DNA from: RQOF01 sp964461135
GTDB taxonomy: Bacteria; Calditrichota; Calditrichia; RBG-13-44-9
DNA length: 37,466 nt
Assembly: GCA_964461135.1 (NCBI GenBank)
Contig: CAYWTB010000039.1
Location: 1 to 37,466, forward strand
Reading direction: 5' to 3'
Of the stretch, positions 26,469 to 35,853 are shown in pieces. The notes beneath the pieces were generated by a model that saw nothing but the letters and a program-made list of their open reading frames with translations, made no database searches and was not told the origin of the DNA. A program made the translations under genes and the position numbers. How positions within the stretch are numbered: position 1 is the first letter of the stretch; each line of letters begins with the position of its first letter.

Positions 26469-29336
26469 ATGAGCAAAAAAGAGTTTATCACTATCCGCGG
26501 AGCCCGGGAACACAACCTGAAGGATATCAGCCTTAAGATCCCGCGCGATAAATTCGTGGTGATAACCGGTTTATCGGGATCGGGCAAATCCAGCCTGGCA
26601 TTTGATACCATTTATGCTGAAGGCCAGCGCCGCTACGTGGAAAGCCTCAGTGCCTACGCCCGGCAGTTCCTGGGCTTAATGGAAAAACCGGAAGTGGATT
26701 ATATCGACGGACTCTCACCCGCCATCTCCATTGAGCAGAAAACCACTCACAAGAATCCCCGTTCAACGGTGGCGACGGTTACCGAGATATATGATTACAT
26801 GCGTCTGCTGTTTGCACGGGTAGGGCATCCTCATTGTTACAACTGCGGAGATCCTATTCAGAAACAGACCCCGCAGCAGATAGTGGATAAAATACTTGAA
26901 TATCCGGAGGGACGGCGCATTCAGATTCTGGCGCCGGTAGTTCGCGGGCGTAAGGGCGAATACCGGGATCTTATTGATGAAATCAGGAAAGAAGGATTTA
27001 TCCGTGCCCGGGTGGACGGTAAGCTGGCGGACCTGGAGCAGGATATTAAACTAAAAAAGAATATCAAGCATGATATTGAAGTGGTAGTAGACCGCCTGAA
27101 AATAAGAAAAGATATCCGCCAGCGGCTGGCTGAATCTATTGAAATATCCCTGAAAATGGGAAGTGGCCTGGTGATTGTGGAGGATGTGGATGACATCAGT
27201 GAACAACTCTTCAGCGAACAATTTGCCTGCATGAAGTGCGGTATCAGCTATGAAGAAATCGAACCGCGCATGTTCTCCTTCAACTCTCCCTATGGTGCCT
27301 GCCCGGAGTGTGACGGGCTGGGAACGAAGCTGGAAATAGATCCGCGCCTGGTGGTACCCAATACCAGTCTCACTATTGAGCAGGGAGTTCTTGTCCCCAT
27401 CGGGGAAAAGAGAGGAAGCTGGTATTTCGAGATGATTAAAGCTCTGGCCGATCAATATAATTTCAGCCTGGATATTCCTTGGAGGGAGCTGCCGGAAGAA
27501 ATTCAGAATCTGATTCTATACGGATCAAGGGATAAAGTTAAATTTATATTCAGCCGGGAGAATTCACATTATGAATTTTCATCCAAATATGAGGGTGTAA
27601 TAAAAAATTTATACCGTCGTTACCGGGAAACGTCTTCCCAGTCCATCAGGGAATGGATTGAAGGATTCATGAACCAGATTCCCTGCCCGGAATGCAATGG
27701 TGCCCGCCTGCGCAAGGAAACCCTGGGTGTAAAAATCAACGGCCTCAATATTGCGGAAATTACCTTTATGAATATCCGGGAAGCGGAAGCGTTATTTAGC
27801 CACCTTGAGCTCTCTGAAAAGGAAAGCATTATTGCTCATCAGGTCCTGAAGGAAATCCGGGCGCGCCTGCAATTTCTAAAAGACGTGGGTCTGGAATACC
27901 TGACCTTAGCCCGGGCCACCGGCAGTTTATCCGGAGGTGAAGCGCAGCGTATCCGGCTGGCTACACAGATCGGTTCCCAGCTGGTGGGCGTCCTCTACAT
28001 CCTGGATGAACCCTCCATCGGGCTGCACCAGCGTGATAACAGCAGGCTGATCAGCACACTTCTGCGCCTGCGTGACCTGGGGAATACCGTTCTGGTTGTG
28101 GAACATGACCGTGAAACCATTGAACATGCCGATTTCGTCATTGACCTGGGTCCGGGTGCCGGTAAGCACGGCGGAGAGGTAGTGGCTACCGGAACTCCCC
28201 GTGAGATTGAAGCGAATCCGGACAGCCTTACCGGTCTGTACCTGAGTTACCAGCGGTATATCCCGGTACCGGCATCGCGAAGGAACGGTGACAGCCGTTT
28301 CCTGCTTCTCAAAGGAGCACGTGGCAATAATCTTAAGGAAATTAATGTCAATTTCCCTCTAGGAAAATTTATCTGTGTTACCGGGGTATCCGGTTCCGGC
28401 AAGAGCACCCTGATCAATGAAACTCTTTATCCCATATTGTCCCGTCATTTTTATAACAGTAAAATGATTCCCCTGCCCTATGATGAGATCGCGGGCCTGG
28501 AACATGCAGATAAAGTGATCGCAATAGATCAATCCCCTATCGGGCGAACCCCGCGTTCAAATCCGGCCACCTATACCGGCCTGTTCACCCTGATCCGGGA
28601 CCTGTTTGCCCAACTGCCGGAATCAAAGATCCGCGGATATATGCCGGGGCGGTTTTCGTTTAACGTCAAAGGAGGCCGCTGCGAAGCCTGTGAGGGAGAC
28701 GGAGTAAAAAAGATCGAAATGCATTTTCTGCCGGATGTCTATGTGACCTGCGAAGTCTGCAAGGGTAAACGCTACAACCGGGAAACCCTGGAGATCCATT
28801 ACCGCGGAAAATCCATCGCCGACGTGCTGGATATGACGGTGAGTGATGCCCTGGAATTCTTCGATAAAATTCCTGCCATAAAGCGTAAATTAAAAACACT
28901 GCGTGATGTGGGACTGGGTTATATTCACCTGGGACAGCAGGCCACCACCCTTAGCGGGGGAGAAGCTCAGCGGGTAAAATTAAGCACCGAGCTTAGCCGG
29001 GTGAGCACGGGAAATACGGTCTATATGCTGGATGAACCCACCACCGGACTGCACTTTGCGGATATCAGCATGCTCCTGGATGTGCTCAATAAACTGGTGG
29101 ACAAAGGAAACACAGTTATTGTGATTGAACATAATCTGGATGTTATTAAAACAGCGGACTGGATTATCGACCTGGGTCCGGAAGGCGGTGATGAGGGTGG
29201 AACTGTTGTTGCGGAAGGACGTCCGGAGGATATTGCCGGAAACCAACTATCCTATACCGGCCAGCATTTGAGCAAGGAACTCTCCAGCTGGTACCATCAT
29301 TCCGAAAAATACAGCGTTTCGGACACGGCTTCCTGA
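26469..29336 (+). CDS. uvrA: excinuclease ABC subunit A (UvrA)
   Basis: The protein is 955 aa, full length. Two ABC ATPase halves are seen: Walker A GLSGSGKSS near 35, and GVSGSGKST in the second half; LSGGEAQR signature motifs occur twice, followed by ILDEPSIGLH and MLDEPTTGLH. Zinc-finger cysteines appear in CYNCG, CPECDGLG, CPECNGAR and CEACEGDG/CEVCKGKR. With UvrB and UvrC it recognises bulky DNA lesions in nucleotide excision repair. The start is conserved (SKKEFITIRGAREHNLKDI). The ribosome site is weak. Confidence 0.98.
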   Translation: MSKKEFITIRGAREHNLKDISLKIPRDKFVVITGLSGSGKSSLAFDTIYAEGQRRYVESLSAYARQFLGLMEKPEVDYIDGLSPAISIEQKTTHKNPRSTVATVTEIYDYMRLLFARVGHPHCYNCGDPIQKQTPQQIVDKILEYPEGRRIQILAPVVRGRKGEYRDLIDEIRKEGFIRARVDGKLADLEQDIKLKKNIKHDIEVVVDRLKIRKDIRQRLAESIEISLKMGSGLVIVEDVDDISEQLFSEQFACMKCGISYEEIEPRMFSFNSPYGACPECDGLGTKLEIDPRLVVPNTSLTIEQGVLVPIGEKRGSWYFEMIKALADQYNFSLDIPWRELPEEIQNLILYGSRDKVKFIFSRENSHYEFSSKYEGVIKNLYRRYRETSSQSIREWIEGFMNQIPCPECNGARLRKETLGVKINGLNIAEITFMNIREAEALFSHLELSEKESIIAHQVLKEIRARLQFLKDVGLEYLTLARATGSLSGGEAQRIRLATQIGSQLVGVLYILDEPSIGLHQRDNSRLISTLLRLRDLGNTVLVVEHDRETIEHADFVIDLGPGAGKHGGEVVATGTPREIEANPDSLTGLYLSYQRYIPVPASRRNGDSRFLLLKGARGNNLKEINVNFPLGKFICVTGVSGSGKSTLINETLYPILSRHFYNSKMIPLPYDEIAGLEHADKVIAIDQSPIGRTPRSNPATYTGLFTLIRDLFAQLPESKIRGYMPGRFSFNVKGGRCEACEGDGVKKIEMHFLPDVYVTCEVCKGKRYNRETLEIHYRGKSIADVLDMTVSDALEFFDKIPAIKRKLKTLRDVGLGYIHLGQQATTLSGGEAQRVKLSTELSRVSTGNTVYMLDEPTTGLHFADISMLLDVLNKLVDKGNTVIVIEHNLDVIKTADWIIDLGPEGGDEGGTVVAEGRPEDIAGNQLSYTGQHLSKELSSWYHHSEKYSVSDTAS

Positions 29337-29525
29337 TTTATACCGGCCTGTTCAATAAAATAAGCCGACACCTCTCCCTGCAGAATACCCTTGAGGCATC
29401 CTCTGCGGCTCATCAGATATTCAGCAATTATCCATTACTTTTGGAAAACGGAACTTAGTTTAATAAATTTCACATTAATTAAGTTAAATTTAATACGATT
29501 ACCTTCTTCCACAACTGACGCATCC

Positions 29526-30398
29526 ATGCCCGAGACCAAAAATAATCCTTACCGCTATCTGCCCCATATCCTGTTCCTGTTCCTGGAAATGGCCACCATC
29601 GGAACTTATGTGGTTGCTTTTCTGATCACCTTTCTTACTTTCGACGAGCTTGAGTTTACAGCACGGTACCTGATTTATCAAAAATGTATTACCTATAATG
29701 CAGTGATCGGAGGCATGGCGGCACTCTTATTTTCGGTCAGTTTAACCCTACGGAAATCTTCAAAGCCAGAAACCATTGACGACTTTAAACTCCAGAGTAA
29801 GATTCTCACTAAATATGCCCTTTTTGTAATTCTGATGCTTATGATTCTATTGTTCAATTATTTGGGGCTTGTTTTCCACGCTCTGGATTTGTTTTCTCTA
29901 CTATTTACCGTCTATCTTCTGATGTCCATTTCACACAAGTACTCCACTCAATTTCAAAGGCCGGCCTGGCAGCACCCCACCACCTCCGGTATGTTTATTG
30001 AAGGGAGCCTTCTGCTTGGGCTGGCTGTCAGTATGTGGCTGTTTAAAGGGAAAGCGCTTTCAATAAAACTGGGCTGGATTATGCTGATTATTATGGCGTT
30101 CGAAATTCTTACCCTGTGGGGACGGTTCCAATTCCTCAGCAAGGCAACACCGGTGACGCGCAAATCAGTGCAAATGATGCTGGGTTCGCATCTGGCTTTA
30201 TTTGGAATCCGTTTTATCTTCGGTATTATTATGCCAATGGTTTACCTGTTTTGGGCTCTGATCATTTCCTCTGCATTACCGCTGGAACCGGTTATTCTAA
30301 TGATTATCGTGGGCGAAATTAGCGAACGCATTCTGCTTTTTGTCAGCAGTGAACAGACCGTCTTATCTTCAGACCATAAGGATATGTTAATTGGTTGA
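29526..30398 (+). CDS. polytopic membrane protein of unknown function
   Basis: The protein is 290 aa from the ATG at 29526; the frame reaches back to a TTG at 29391, but that part is polar and unconvincing. About eight TM helices are evident (near 12-36, 53-75, 96-118, 120-135, 158-173, 181-198, 217-240, 248-272). Helix 8 contains IIVGEISERILLF, which loosely recalls the last helix of DmsC-type quinol-interacting anchor subunits; no redox partner genes are nearby, so I do not assign this. Its stop codon overlaps the upstream end of the next membrane protein's frame, and the two probably form an operon. Confidence 0.7.
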   Translation: MPETKNNPYRYLPHILFLFLEMATIGTYVVAFLITFLTFDELEFTARYLIYQKCITYNAVIGGMAALLFSVSLTLRKSSKPETIDDFKLQSKILTKYALFVILMLMILLFNYLGLVFHALDLFSLLFTVYLLMSISHKYSTQFQRPAWQHPTTSGMFIEGSLLLGLAVSMWLFKGKALSIKLGWIMLIIMAFEILTLWGRFQFLSKATPVTRKSVQMMLGSHLALFGIRFIFGIIMPMVYLFWALIISSALPLEPVILMIIVGEISERILLFVSSEQTVLSSDHKDMLIG

Positions 30399-30421
30399 AA
30401 ACTATCAGCAGGGAGTATGAC

Positions 30422-30976
30422 ATGAATATTCAGGATTCCCGGACAGTCATCAATAACTTTGTGAAGAATATCAGATTATACTGGCAGGTGATTTTTCTGA
30501 TAAGTGTGCTCTGTTACGGATTTTCCTTTCTGTACCGGATGGACAACAGCCCGCCGGTGCGGGATATCAAACATTTCCAGCTGTTGAACTGGGGAAGTTT
30601 TGCAATTGCCCTTTTTCTGGCAATCAGCATACTTTACATTAAACGCAAATATTTCCGTTTGCGTTATTTTGAAAATTTCCTGGAAAATACCCGGGGAGAA
30701 AATCCGGATATGGATGAACAGCAGTTGGTGCGCAGACTTGTCCGTCATATCGGTTCACTGATGAAACGAGTCTGGATTATGGGTGGCAGCCTGATTCTGC
30801 TGGGGGTGATATATTACTGGATTACTCTAGATGCCTGGAACATGCATGTTTATTTTGTGGTGGGCCTGTATTCCCTGGTTATTAATTACCCACGCCGGGA
30901 CCTGTTTATGGATATTCCATACGTTATCAAAGAAATTTTGAAAAAGCCACGGAAAGATGGAGAAAACCGGGTATAA
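30422..30976 (+). CDS. four-helix membrane protein of unknown function
   Basis: The protein is 184 aa from the ATG at 30422, selected because GGGAG (30411-30415) lies six bases upstream; an earlier TTG at 30395 is in frame. Two TM pairs (about 20-38 and 56-74; 115-133 and 139-156) are separated by a charged cytoplasmic-type loop (76-112), with a basic tail. I do not recognise a family. It lies 23 bases after the preceding membrane protein and is probably co-expressed with it. Confidence 0.7.
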   Translation: MNIQDSRTVINNFVKNIRLYWQVIFLISVLCYGFSFLYRMDNSPPVRDIKHFQLLNWGSFAIALFLAISILYIKRKYFRLRYFENFLENTRGENPDMDEQQLVRRLVRHIGSLMKRVWIMGGSLILLGVIYYWITLDAWNMHVYFVVGLYSLVINYPRRDLFMDIPYVIKEILKKPRKDGENRV

Positions 30977-31201
30977 AGCTAACCAGGTTTAGTCTCCCTT
31001 ACCGCCTGAATCAATGAAATCCGGCGTCGGTTACATTCTCCGGCCGCCGAAAAAGTATGGCGACAGCTCCGGAACAGGACAAAGACAGGTTTTGAAAGCC
31101 ATGGTCTTTCCTCAAAAATTAAAAGCTCTTTTATCAGGAGAATTTTATTTATAAACTCAGATTGCTGGACTATTCTGGAATGATTATAAACCGGAGATCA
31201 T

Positions 31202-31759
31202 ATGATAGGCCGCAATACAGTTGGCGATACGCCGCACATATCCAGTTCCACCTTTGTTCATCCTACGGCCCTCGTGCAGGGGAATGTCATAATCGAAGAT
31301 AACTGTTTTGTGGGACCCATGGCCATTATAAGAGCCGATGAAGTAGATGACGAAGGCAAGGTACAATCCATTGTCATTAAGGCGAACTGTAATATCCAGG
31401 ACGGGGTTATTATTCACTCCGCCCGGGGTAAATCAGTTCACATCGGACGGGAGGTATCGGTAACCCATGGTGCTATCATTCACGGACCGTGTACCATTGA
31501 ATCAGGGTGTCTGATCGGTTTTAATGCGGTAATTTATAATGCCTTTTTAGAAAAGGATGTGGTGGTTCTGCATAACGCGGTGGTGGAAATGGTCACCATT
31601 CCCTCGCGAAAAGTTGTTCCGGCAAATGGCACAGTTATTTATCCGGAAGATTTCAACATTCTGCAGGAATACACGCCGGCCATCGAAAATTTCTGCAAAA
31701 AAGTAATCAACACCTATAAACAGCTGACCTACGGATATCTGGCGGATTCCAAGGGATAA
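31202..31759 (+). CDS. gamma-class carbonic anhydrase-like left-handed beta-helix protein
   Basis: The protein is 185 aa. It is built of hexapeptide repeats (HPTALVQGNVIIEDNCFVGP and onward). The three zinc-ligand histidines expected in gamma carbonic anhydrases fit IIHSARG and THGAIIHGP. An acidic pair in IIRADEVDDEG is where Cam-type enzymes have their proton-shuttle loop. A C-terminal helix (ENFCKKVINTYKQLTYGYL) matches the trimer-packing helix. Reversible CO2 hydration is likely, although many members are inactive or act on other acyl groups. GGAG lies upstream of the ATG. Confidence 0.85.
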   Translation: MIGRNTVGDTPHISSSTFVHPTALVQGNVIIEDNCFVGPMAIIRADEVDDEGKVQSIVIKANCNIQDGVIIHSARGKSVHIGREVSVTHGAIIHGPCTIESGCLIGFNAVIYNAFLEKDVVVLHNAVVEMVTIPSRKVVPANGTVIYPEDFNILQEYTPAIENFCKKVINTYKQLTYGYLADSKG

Positions 31760-31901
31760 ACCGACCGTAAGAACTTAGCAGGAAAGTTTCCTTCCGTATT
31801 ATATCTCACAGAAAAAAATTTCCCATCAACAAATAATACAATCGTGTCGAAAATTAAATATATGAGGGAAGAAAACCCGAAGGCAGTATTTTTTTAATGG
31901 C

Positions 31902-31930
31902 TTGCATCAAAATTATCTGAGATTTAAAAT
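31902..31930 (+). promoter_or_regulatory. possible sigma70-type promoter of the class II amidotransferase gene
   Basis: TTGCAT (31902-31907), exactly 17 bases, then TAAAAT (31925-31930), about 40 bases before the start at 31972. It is the best sigma70-like match I noticed in the window. Confidence 0.42.
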
Positions 31931-31971
31931 GGGGCAAGCACCAAAAATTCAGAAATCGAGAGTATGCTTAA

Positions 31972-32763
31972 ATGTGTCGCTTTTTTATCTACTGGGGAAA
32001 TAAACCGGTTGCCTTATCACAGTGGTTAATTACAGCGGATAACTGTCTTCTGGAGCAGAGCAGGAATGATATGTCCGCACGACCCAATCCGGACGGCTGG
32101 GGTTTCGCTTACCACCAGGGAGATAAAATAATCCTAGCCAAAAATACCGAACCGGCCTTTAAAGACAGCAGATTTCAAATGACCTCCGAAAAAATTATCA
32201 GCGATCTCCTGTTTGCCCATGTACGCCGGAGGTCTCAAGGTACGGTCAGTTATGAAAATACACATCCTTTTGTGTATGAGAACTGGATTTTCATGCATAA
32301 CGGCAATATCCCCAACTTTGAGCATTATAAACAGCGTCTCGCCTTAAAACTCCCGCCCAATTCCTTCATCAATACGGAGGGGACGACGGACAGCGAATTT
32401 CTGTTCAAGTATTTCATCTACTGGCTGGGACAGATGAATAACTGTGACATCTATTGCATGATAAATCTTATAAACAGCATTATTCATGAACTCATTGAGC
32501 TCTCAGACCGCGCCACACTGAACGAACTTGCGCTCAACTTTGTGCTGACCAACGGACATTTTGTACTCGGATTCCGCCGGAACCGCACACTTTATTACAG
32601 TTTCACGGATGATTCACTACTCATTGCTTCAGAAAAGATAAACCGGCAATATGATTGGAACGAAGTTCCGGAAAACCATTTTATAGTTGCACCCAGTCCC
32701 GGAGAAGTGCAGCTGGCCGCATATAACATTGAACTGAAAAAGCAATCATTATCCCTGGTATAA
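31972..32763 (+). CDS. class II glutamine amidotransferase (YafJ/EgtC-like)
   Basis: The protein is 263 aa. The start is fixed by chemistry: Met-Cys2 (MCRFFIYWG), with Cys2 the N-terminal nucleophile after Met removal. Other Ntn-amidotransferase motifs are NPDGWGFAYH, FAHVRRRSQG, NTHPFVYENWIFMHNGNI and TEGTTDSEF. It would release ammonia or act on gamma-glutamyl amides. EgtC of ergothioneine synthesis is a relative, but no egtB or egtD is nearby, so no pathway is assigned. It is followed 73 bases later by bshB1. Confidence 0.9.
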   Translation: MCRFFIYWGNKPVALSQWLITADNCLLEQSRNDMSARPNPDGWGFAYHQGDKIILAKNTEPAFKDSRFQMTSEKIISDLLFAHVRRRSQGTVSYENTHPFVYENWIFMHNGNIPNFEHYKQRLALKLPPNSFINTEGTTDSEFLFKYFIYWLGQMNNCDIYCMINLINSIIHELIELSDRATLNELALNFVLTNGHFVLGFRRNRTLYYSFTDDSLLIASEKINRQYDWNEVPENHFIVAPSPGEVQLAAYNIELKKQSLSLV

Positions 32764-32836
32764 TTTCCCCGGTCAACAAAACCCTGAATTGTAAAGTCGC
32801 ATCTGTCAATCAAACTCTGTTACCCCATGGCGCAAA

Positions 32837-33577
32837 ATGATGAAAAACAGCGAGAATAAAACATCCATAGATATCCTGGCTTTTGGCGCCCATCCGGACG
32901 ATGCGGAACTGGGATGCGGGGGAACCCTGGTTAAATTAAAAAATCTGGGATACCGCACCGCGATCATTGATCTTACGCAAGGGGAAATGAGCAGCCGCGG
33001 TACGGTAGAGCAACGCCAAAAAGAAGCATCCCGGTCTGCTGAAATTTTGAAGCTTGACTGGCGGTTAAATCTTAAATTACCGGATGGTCACATCGAAAAT
33101 AATCAACCGAACCGGGAGCAGTTAATCGAGAGAATCCGGCAATTCAGACCGTCTCTGATCCTGGCCCCCTACCCGGAAGACCGGCATCCCGACCATGTGC
33201 ACAGCTCCCGCCTGATAGGTGAAGCCTGGTTTTACGCCGGTGTTAAAAAGATCCTACCCGCTATTGCACCGCACAGGCCGTTCCGCATTTTATATTATAT
33301 GGCCAAGTACGAATTCCAGCCCAGTTTTGTTATGGATATCAGCGGGGAATACGAGGAGAAATTCCGGTCCCTGCAGGCCTATCAGTCCCAGTTTTATAAT
33401 CCTGAATGGCCGGAAGAACAGACCTTTATCTCTTCCCGCTGGTTCATGGAATCGGTGGAATTCCGGGCAAGACATTATGGCTGGATGGCGGGTGTAAAAT
33501 ACGGAGAACCTTTTTGGATCCGGGAACCGATGGCCATTGACGATCCGATCCCCATATTCTCGCGTAAAATTGTGTGA
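32837..33577 (+). CDS. bshB1: bacillithiol biosynthesis deacetylase BshB1
   Basis: The protein is 246 aa (the second Met at 32840 could equally be the start). It belongs to the LmbE/PIG-L zinc deacetylase fold: GAHPDDAELGCGGTLVKL (His/Asp/Asp zinc motif), LTQGEMSSRGT, RPSLILAPYPEDRHPDHVHS (third zinc His and base) and the BshB1-typical QAYQSQF and RHYG segments. It removes acetyl from GlcNAc-malate in the second step of bacillithiol synthesis. The other genes (bshA, bshC) are not in the window. No clear ribosome site is seen. Confidence 0.93.
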   Translation: MMKNSENKTSIDILAFGAHPDDAELGCGGTLVKLKNLGYRTAIIDLTQGEMSSRGTVEQRQKEASRSAEILKLDWRLNLKLPDGHIENNQPNREQLIERIRQFRPSLILAPYPEDRHPDHVHSSRLIGEAWFYAGVKKILPAIAPHRPFRILYYMAKYEFQPSFVMDISGEYEEKFRSLQAYQSQFYNPEWPEEQTFISSRWFMESVEFRARHYGWMAGVKYGEPFWIREPMAIDDPIPIFSRKIV

Positions 33578-33618
33578 CCACTTCCACCGAGAGCGATGCA
33601 AATACCCTGACAAACCCT

Positions 33619-35784
33619 TTATTTGGACTTCATGACATACACGCCATCCCAGTCGGCCGGCGGCGGCTGTTTCATAAATTCACGGCATCTTTCCAGATAA
33701 AGCCGGGATGGCCCGTCATCAGGATTATAGGTCAGGGCTTTTTCAAAAGAATGGGCGGCCGCTTCCCATTGTTTTAACAGATAGTCTTTAAAACCTTTTT
33801 TGTACTCCAGAATCATTTCTTTCATGCCGGTTTCCAGCGAGTCATCCTTCCGGGCAATAAGCTCATAGGCCCGCACCGGCTTCTTCTTTCCCTTCACCCG
33901 CAGCATATCCAGGGGACGGGTAATAAACTTCTCCTGCACGCGGTCGAAGGTTTGTTCACCCATCATTACCCTGGTTTTATACAGCTGGTTGGCACCTTCC
34001 AGGCGCGAGGCAAGGTTTACTGCATCGCCCACCACCGTATAATCGAAACGACTTTCCGAACCCATATTGCCCACAATCATATCGCCGGAATTAATTCCTA
34101 TACGCATATTGAATACCGGCCGGTCGATCTTTTTCCAGTATTCCTGCAGCAGTTTCAGTTGCTTATTCATTTCCAGGGCTGCTAGACAGGCCAGCTCCGG
34201 ACTGTCATCAATTTCCACCGGGGCACCGAAAACAGCCATAATAGCATCACCTTCATATTTATCCAGCATACCCTTGTATTGAAAGATTACATTAGTCATG
34301 CTGGTTAAATATTCATTCAGCAGATGAACCAGAGCAGAGGGTTCCATACTCTCGGCCAGGGAAGTAAATCCTTCAATGTCTGAGAACAGCACCGTACAGA
34401 ATTTTTTCTCCCCACCCNNNNNNNNNNCACCCAGTTTAACCTTTTCGGGGTGTTTCAACAGATCATCCACCACAGCAGTGGACACATAATGCGAGAACAC
34501 CTTGCGGATCTGCCTTTTGTCTTTTTCCTCAAACAGGTAACGGTACACGTAGGTGACTGCAAAAATGATGAGCACGGCCAGGAGCAGCGGAACTGTTGGT
34601 AACCAGAACGAATATTGCTGCAGGAGAAATAAACCCGTCAGCAGGATAAAGAAAACGATCAGTGCAGTGAGAATAATGCTCCCCAGCGGCCTGGGATAAA
34701 TGAGGATTAAACCGACAAACAGGCTGAAAAGAAGGATTAAAATGAATACGGGTATACCAGCCATCCGGTAGATATATTTTCCGTGGAGAATCTGATAGAT
34801 CACATTGGCATTTACCTCCACCCCGGGAAAGGCCGGCTGAAGCGGGGTAGTACGGAGATCATAAAATCCGGGCAGGGAGGTACCCACCAGGACAATTTTT
34901 CCCCGGAAAAAGTCCTTCTGTACAAATCCCATCAGGACATCATAGAATGAAATATAACGGAAGGATTTAAACCCACCCGTATAGCGAATCAACATCTGTC
35001 CGTAAGCATCTATGGGGAGAAGGGATGTCTGGCCCTTCTCATTCTTCAGAATAAGGTCTGAAGTTTTCGGGTCATAGCTCATGCTGGTGATATTTTTTAA
35101 TTTCAGGGCTATCTGAACGGAGAACGCCGGATAGACATGCTGATTGAAGCGCAGCAGCGCAGGCAAGCGGCGCAACACCCCGTCGGGATCGGGAAACATG
35201 TTCACATAGCCGGCAGTGAAGCCGGCATTTAGGAATCCCGGGTAATCGGGTTCAAACCGATCTTGACTGATCAGGCCGGCGAGAAGTTCATCCTGGATCT
35301 GGTAACTAAATTTCCGGTAAACCAGATCGGGCGGTTCATTGACCATGGACGGACGGTAGTGTTCCAAATCTGCGGAAGAAAAATAAAAGGCATTACAGAC
35401 ATTACCGGCAATGGTCATGGCATTCTGTAATTCCTGATCTTCCCGCGGGTAGCGGGGATTGGGATCGAAGATAACATCCAATCCCATCACAGATACACCT
35501 GCACTATGCAGGTAGTCGATCAGGCGGACCCAGTAATTACGCGGCCAGTTGTAATAACTTCCCAGTTTCTGAATACTTCTTTCATCGATATCGATAATAA
35601 CAATTTCATCAATGGGATTGGCAGGAGGTTCAATTGCACGGCGCAGTCTCCAGTCGTAGGTCTGGGATTCCATGCGATAAAAAAACTGGCCGAACAAAAA
35701 CTGAGTCAACAGCCACACCACCAGTCCGGTGATGAAACCCACCAGTGCCCCGGTGATTAATTTCCTTCTCCAAAGTTGAGACAT
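33619..35784 (-). CDS. CHASE2-domain adenylate cyclase with TPR-like tail (contains assembly gap)
   Basis: As given the frame is 721 codons including four unknown residues. An N-terminal TM (about 12-32) is followed by an extracytoplasmic CHASE2 sensor domain (about 40-335, with EIVIIDIDERSIQKLG and GKIVLVGTSLPGFYDLRTTP), three TMs (about 342-418), a linker, and a class III cyclase domain (about 455-635) with LFSDIEGFTSLAE (metal Asp), LDKYEGDAIMAVFGAP (metal Asp, adenine-type Lys) and DYTVVGDAVNLASRLEG. A C-terminal TPR-like segment (YKKGFKDYLLKQWEAAAHSF) follows. Likely product is cAMP in response to an external signal. The N run sits between the linker and the cyclase core. Confidence 0.93.
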   Translation of the reverse strand: MSQLWRRKLITGALVGFITGLVVWLLTQFLFGQFFYRMESQTYDWRLRRAIEPPANPIDEIVIIDIDERSIQKLGSYYNWPRNYWVRLIDYLHSAGVSVMGLDVIFDPNPRYPREDQELQNAMTIAGNVCNAFYFSSADLEHYRPSMVNEPPDLVYRKFSYQIQDELLAGLISQDRFEPDYPGFLNAGFTAGYVNMFPDPDGVLRRLPALLRFNQHVYPAFSVQIALKLKNITSMSYDPKTSDLILKNEKGQTSLLPIDAYGQMLIRYTGGFKSFRYISFYDVLMGFVQKDFFRGKIVLVGTSLPGFYDLRTTPLQPAFPGVEVNANVIYQILHGKYIYRMAGIPVFILILLFSLFVGLILIYPRPLGSIILTALIVFFILLTGLFLLQQYSFWLPTVPLLLAVLIIFAVTYVYRYLFEEKDKRQIRKVFSHYVSTAVVDDLLKHPEKVKLGXXXXGGEKKFCTVLFSDIEGFTSLAESMEPSALVHLLNEYLTSMTNVIFQYKGMLDKYEGDAIMAVFGAPVEIDDSPELACLAALEMNKQLKLLQEYWKKIDRPVFNMRIGINSGDMIVGNMGSESRFDYTVVGDAVNLASRLEGANQLYKTRVMMGEQTFDRVQEKFITRPLDMLRVKGKKKPVRAYELIARKDDSLETGMKEMILEYKKGFKDYLLKQWEAAAHSFEKALTYNPDDGPSRLYLERCREFMKQPPPADWDGVYVMKSK
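34418..34427. other. run of ten N, assembly gap inside the cyclase gene
   Basis: On the coding strand the flanks are AAACTGGGTG, gap, GGGTGGGGAG. Both sides share GGGTG. Collapsing the gap and one GGGTG gives AAACTGGGTGGGGAGAAAAA, which translates in frame as KLGGEKK, the sequence normally seen at this linker. The gap is therefore probably a placeholder between overlapping contig ends. Confidence 0.85.
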
Positions 35785-35853
35785 GAGTTTTTCCTGTTTA
35801 TCTTATCATTGCAGATTATGACATTTCAGGTTAAAGCAAGAATCTTTTCCTAT

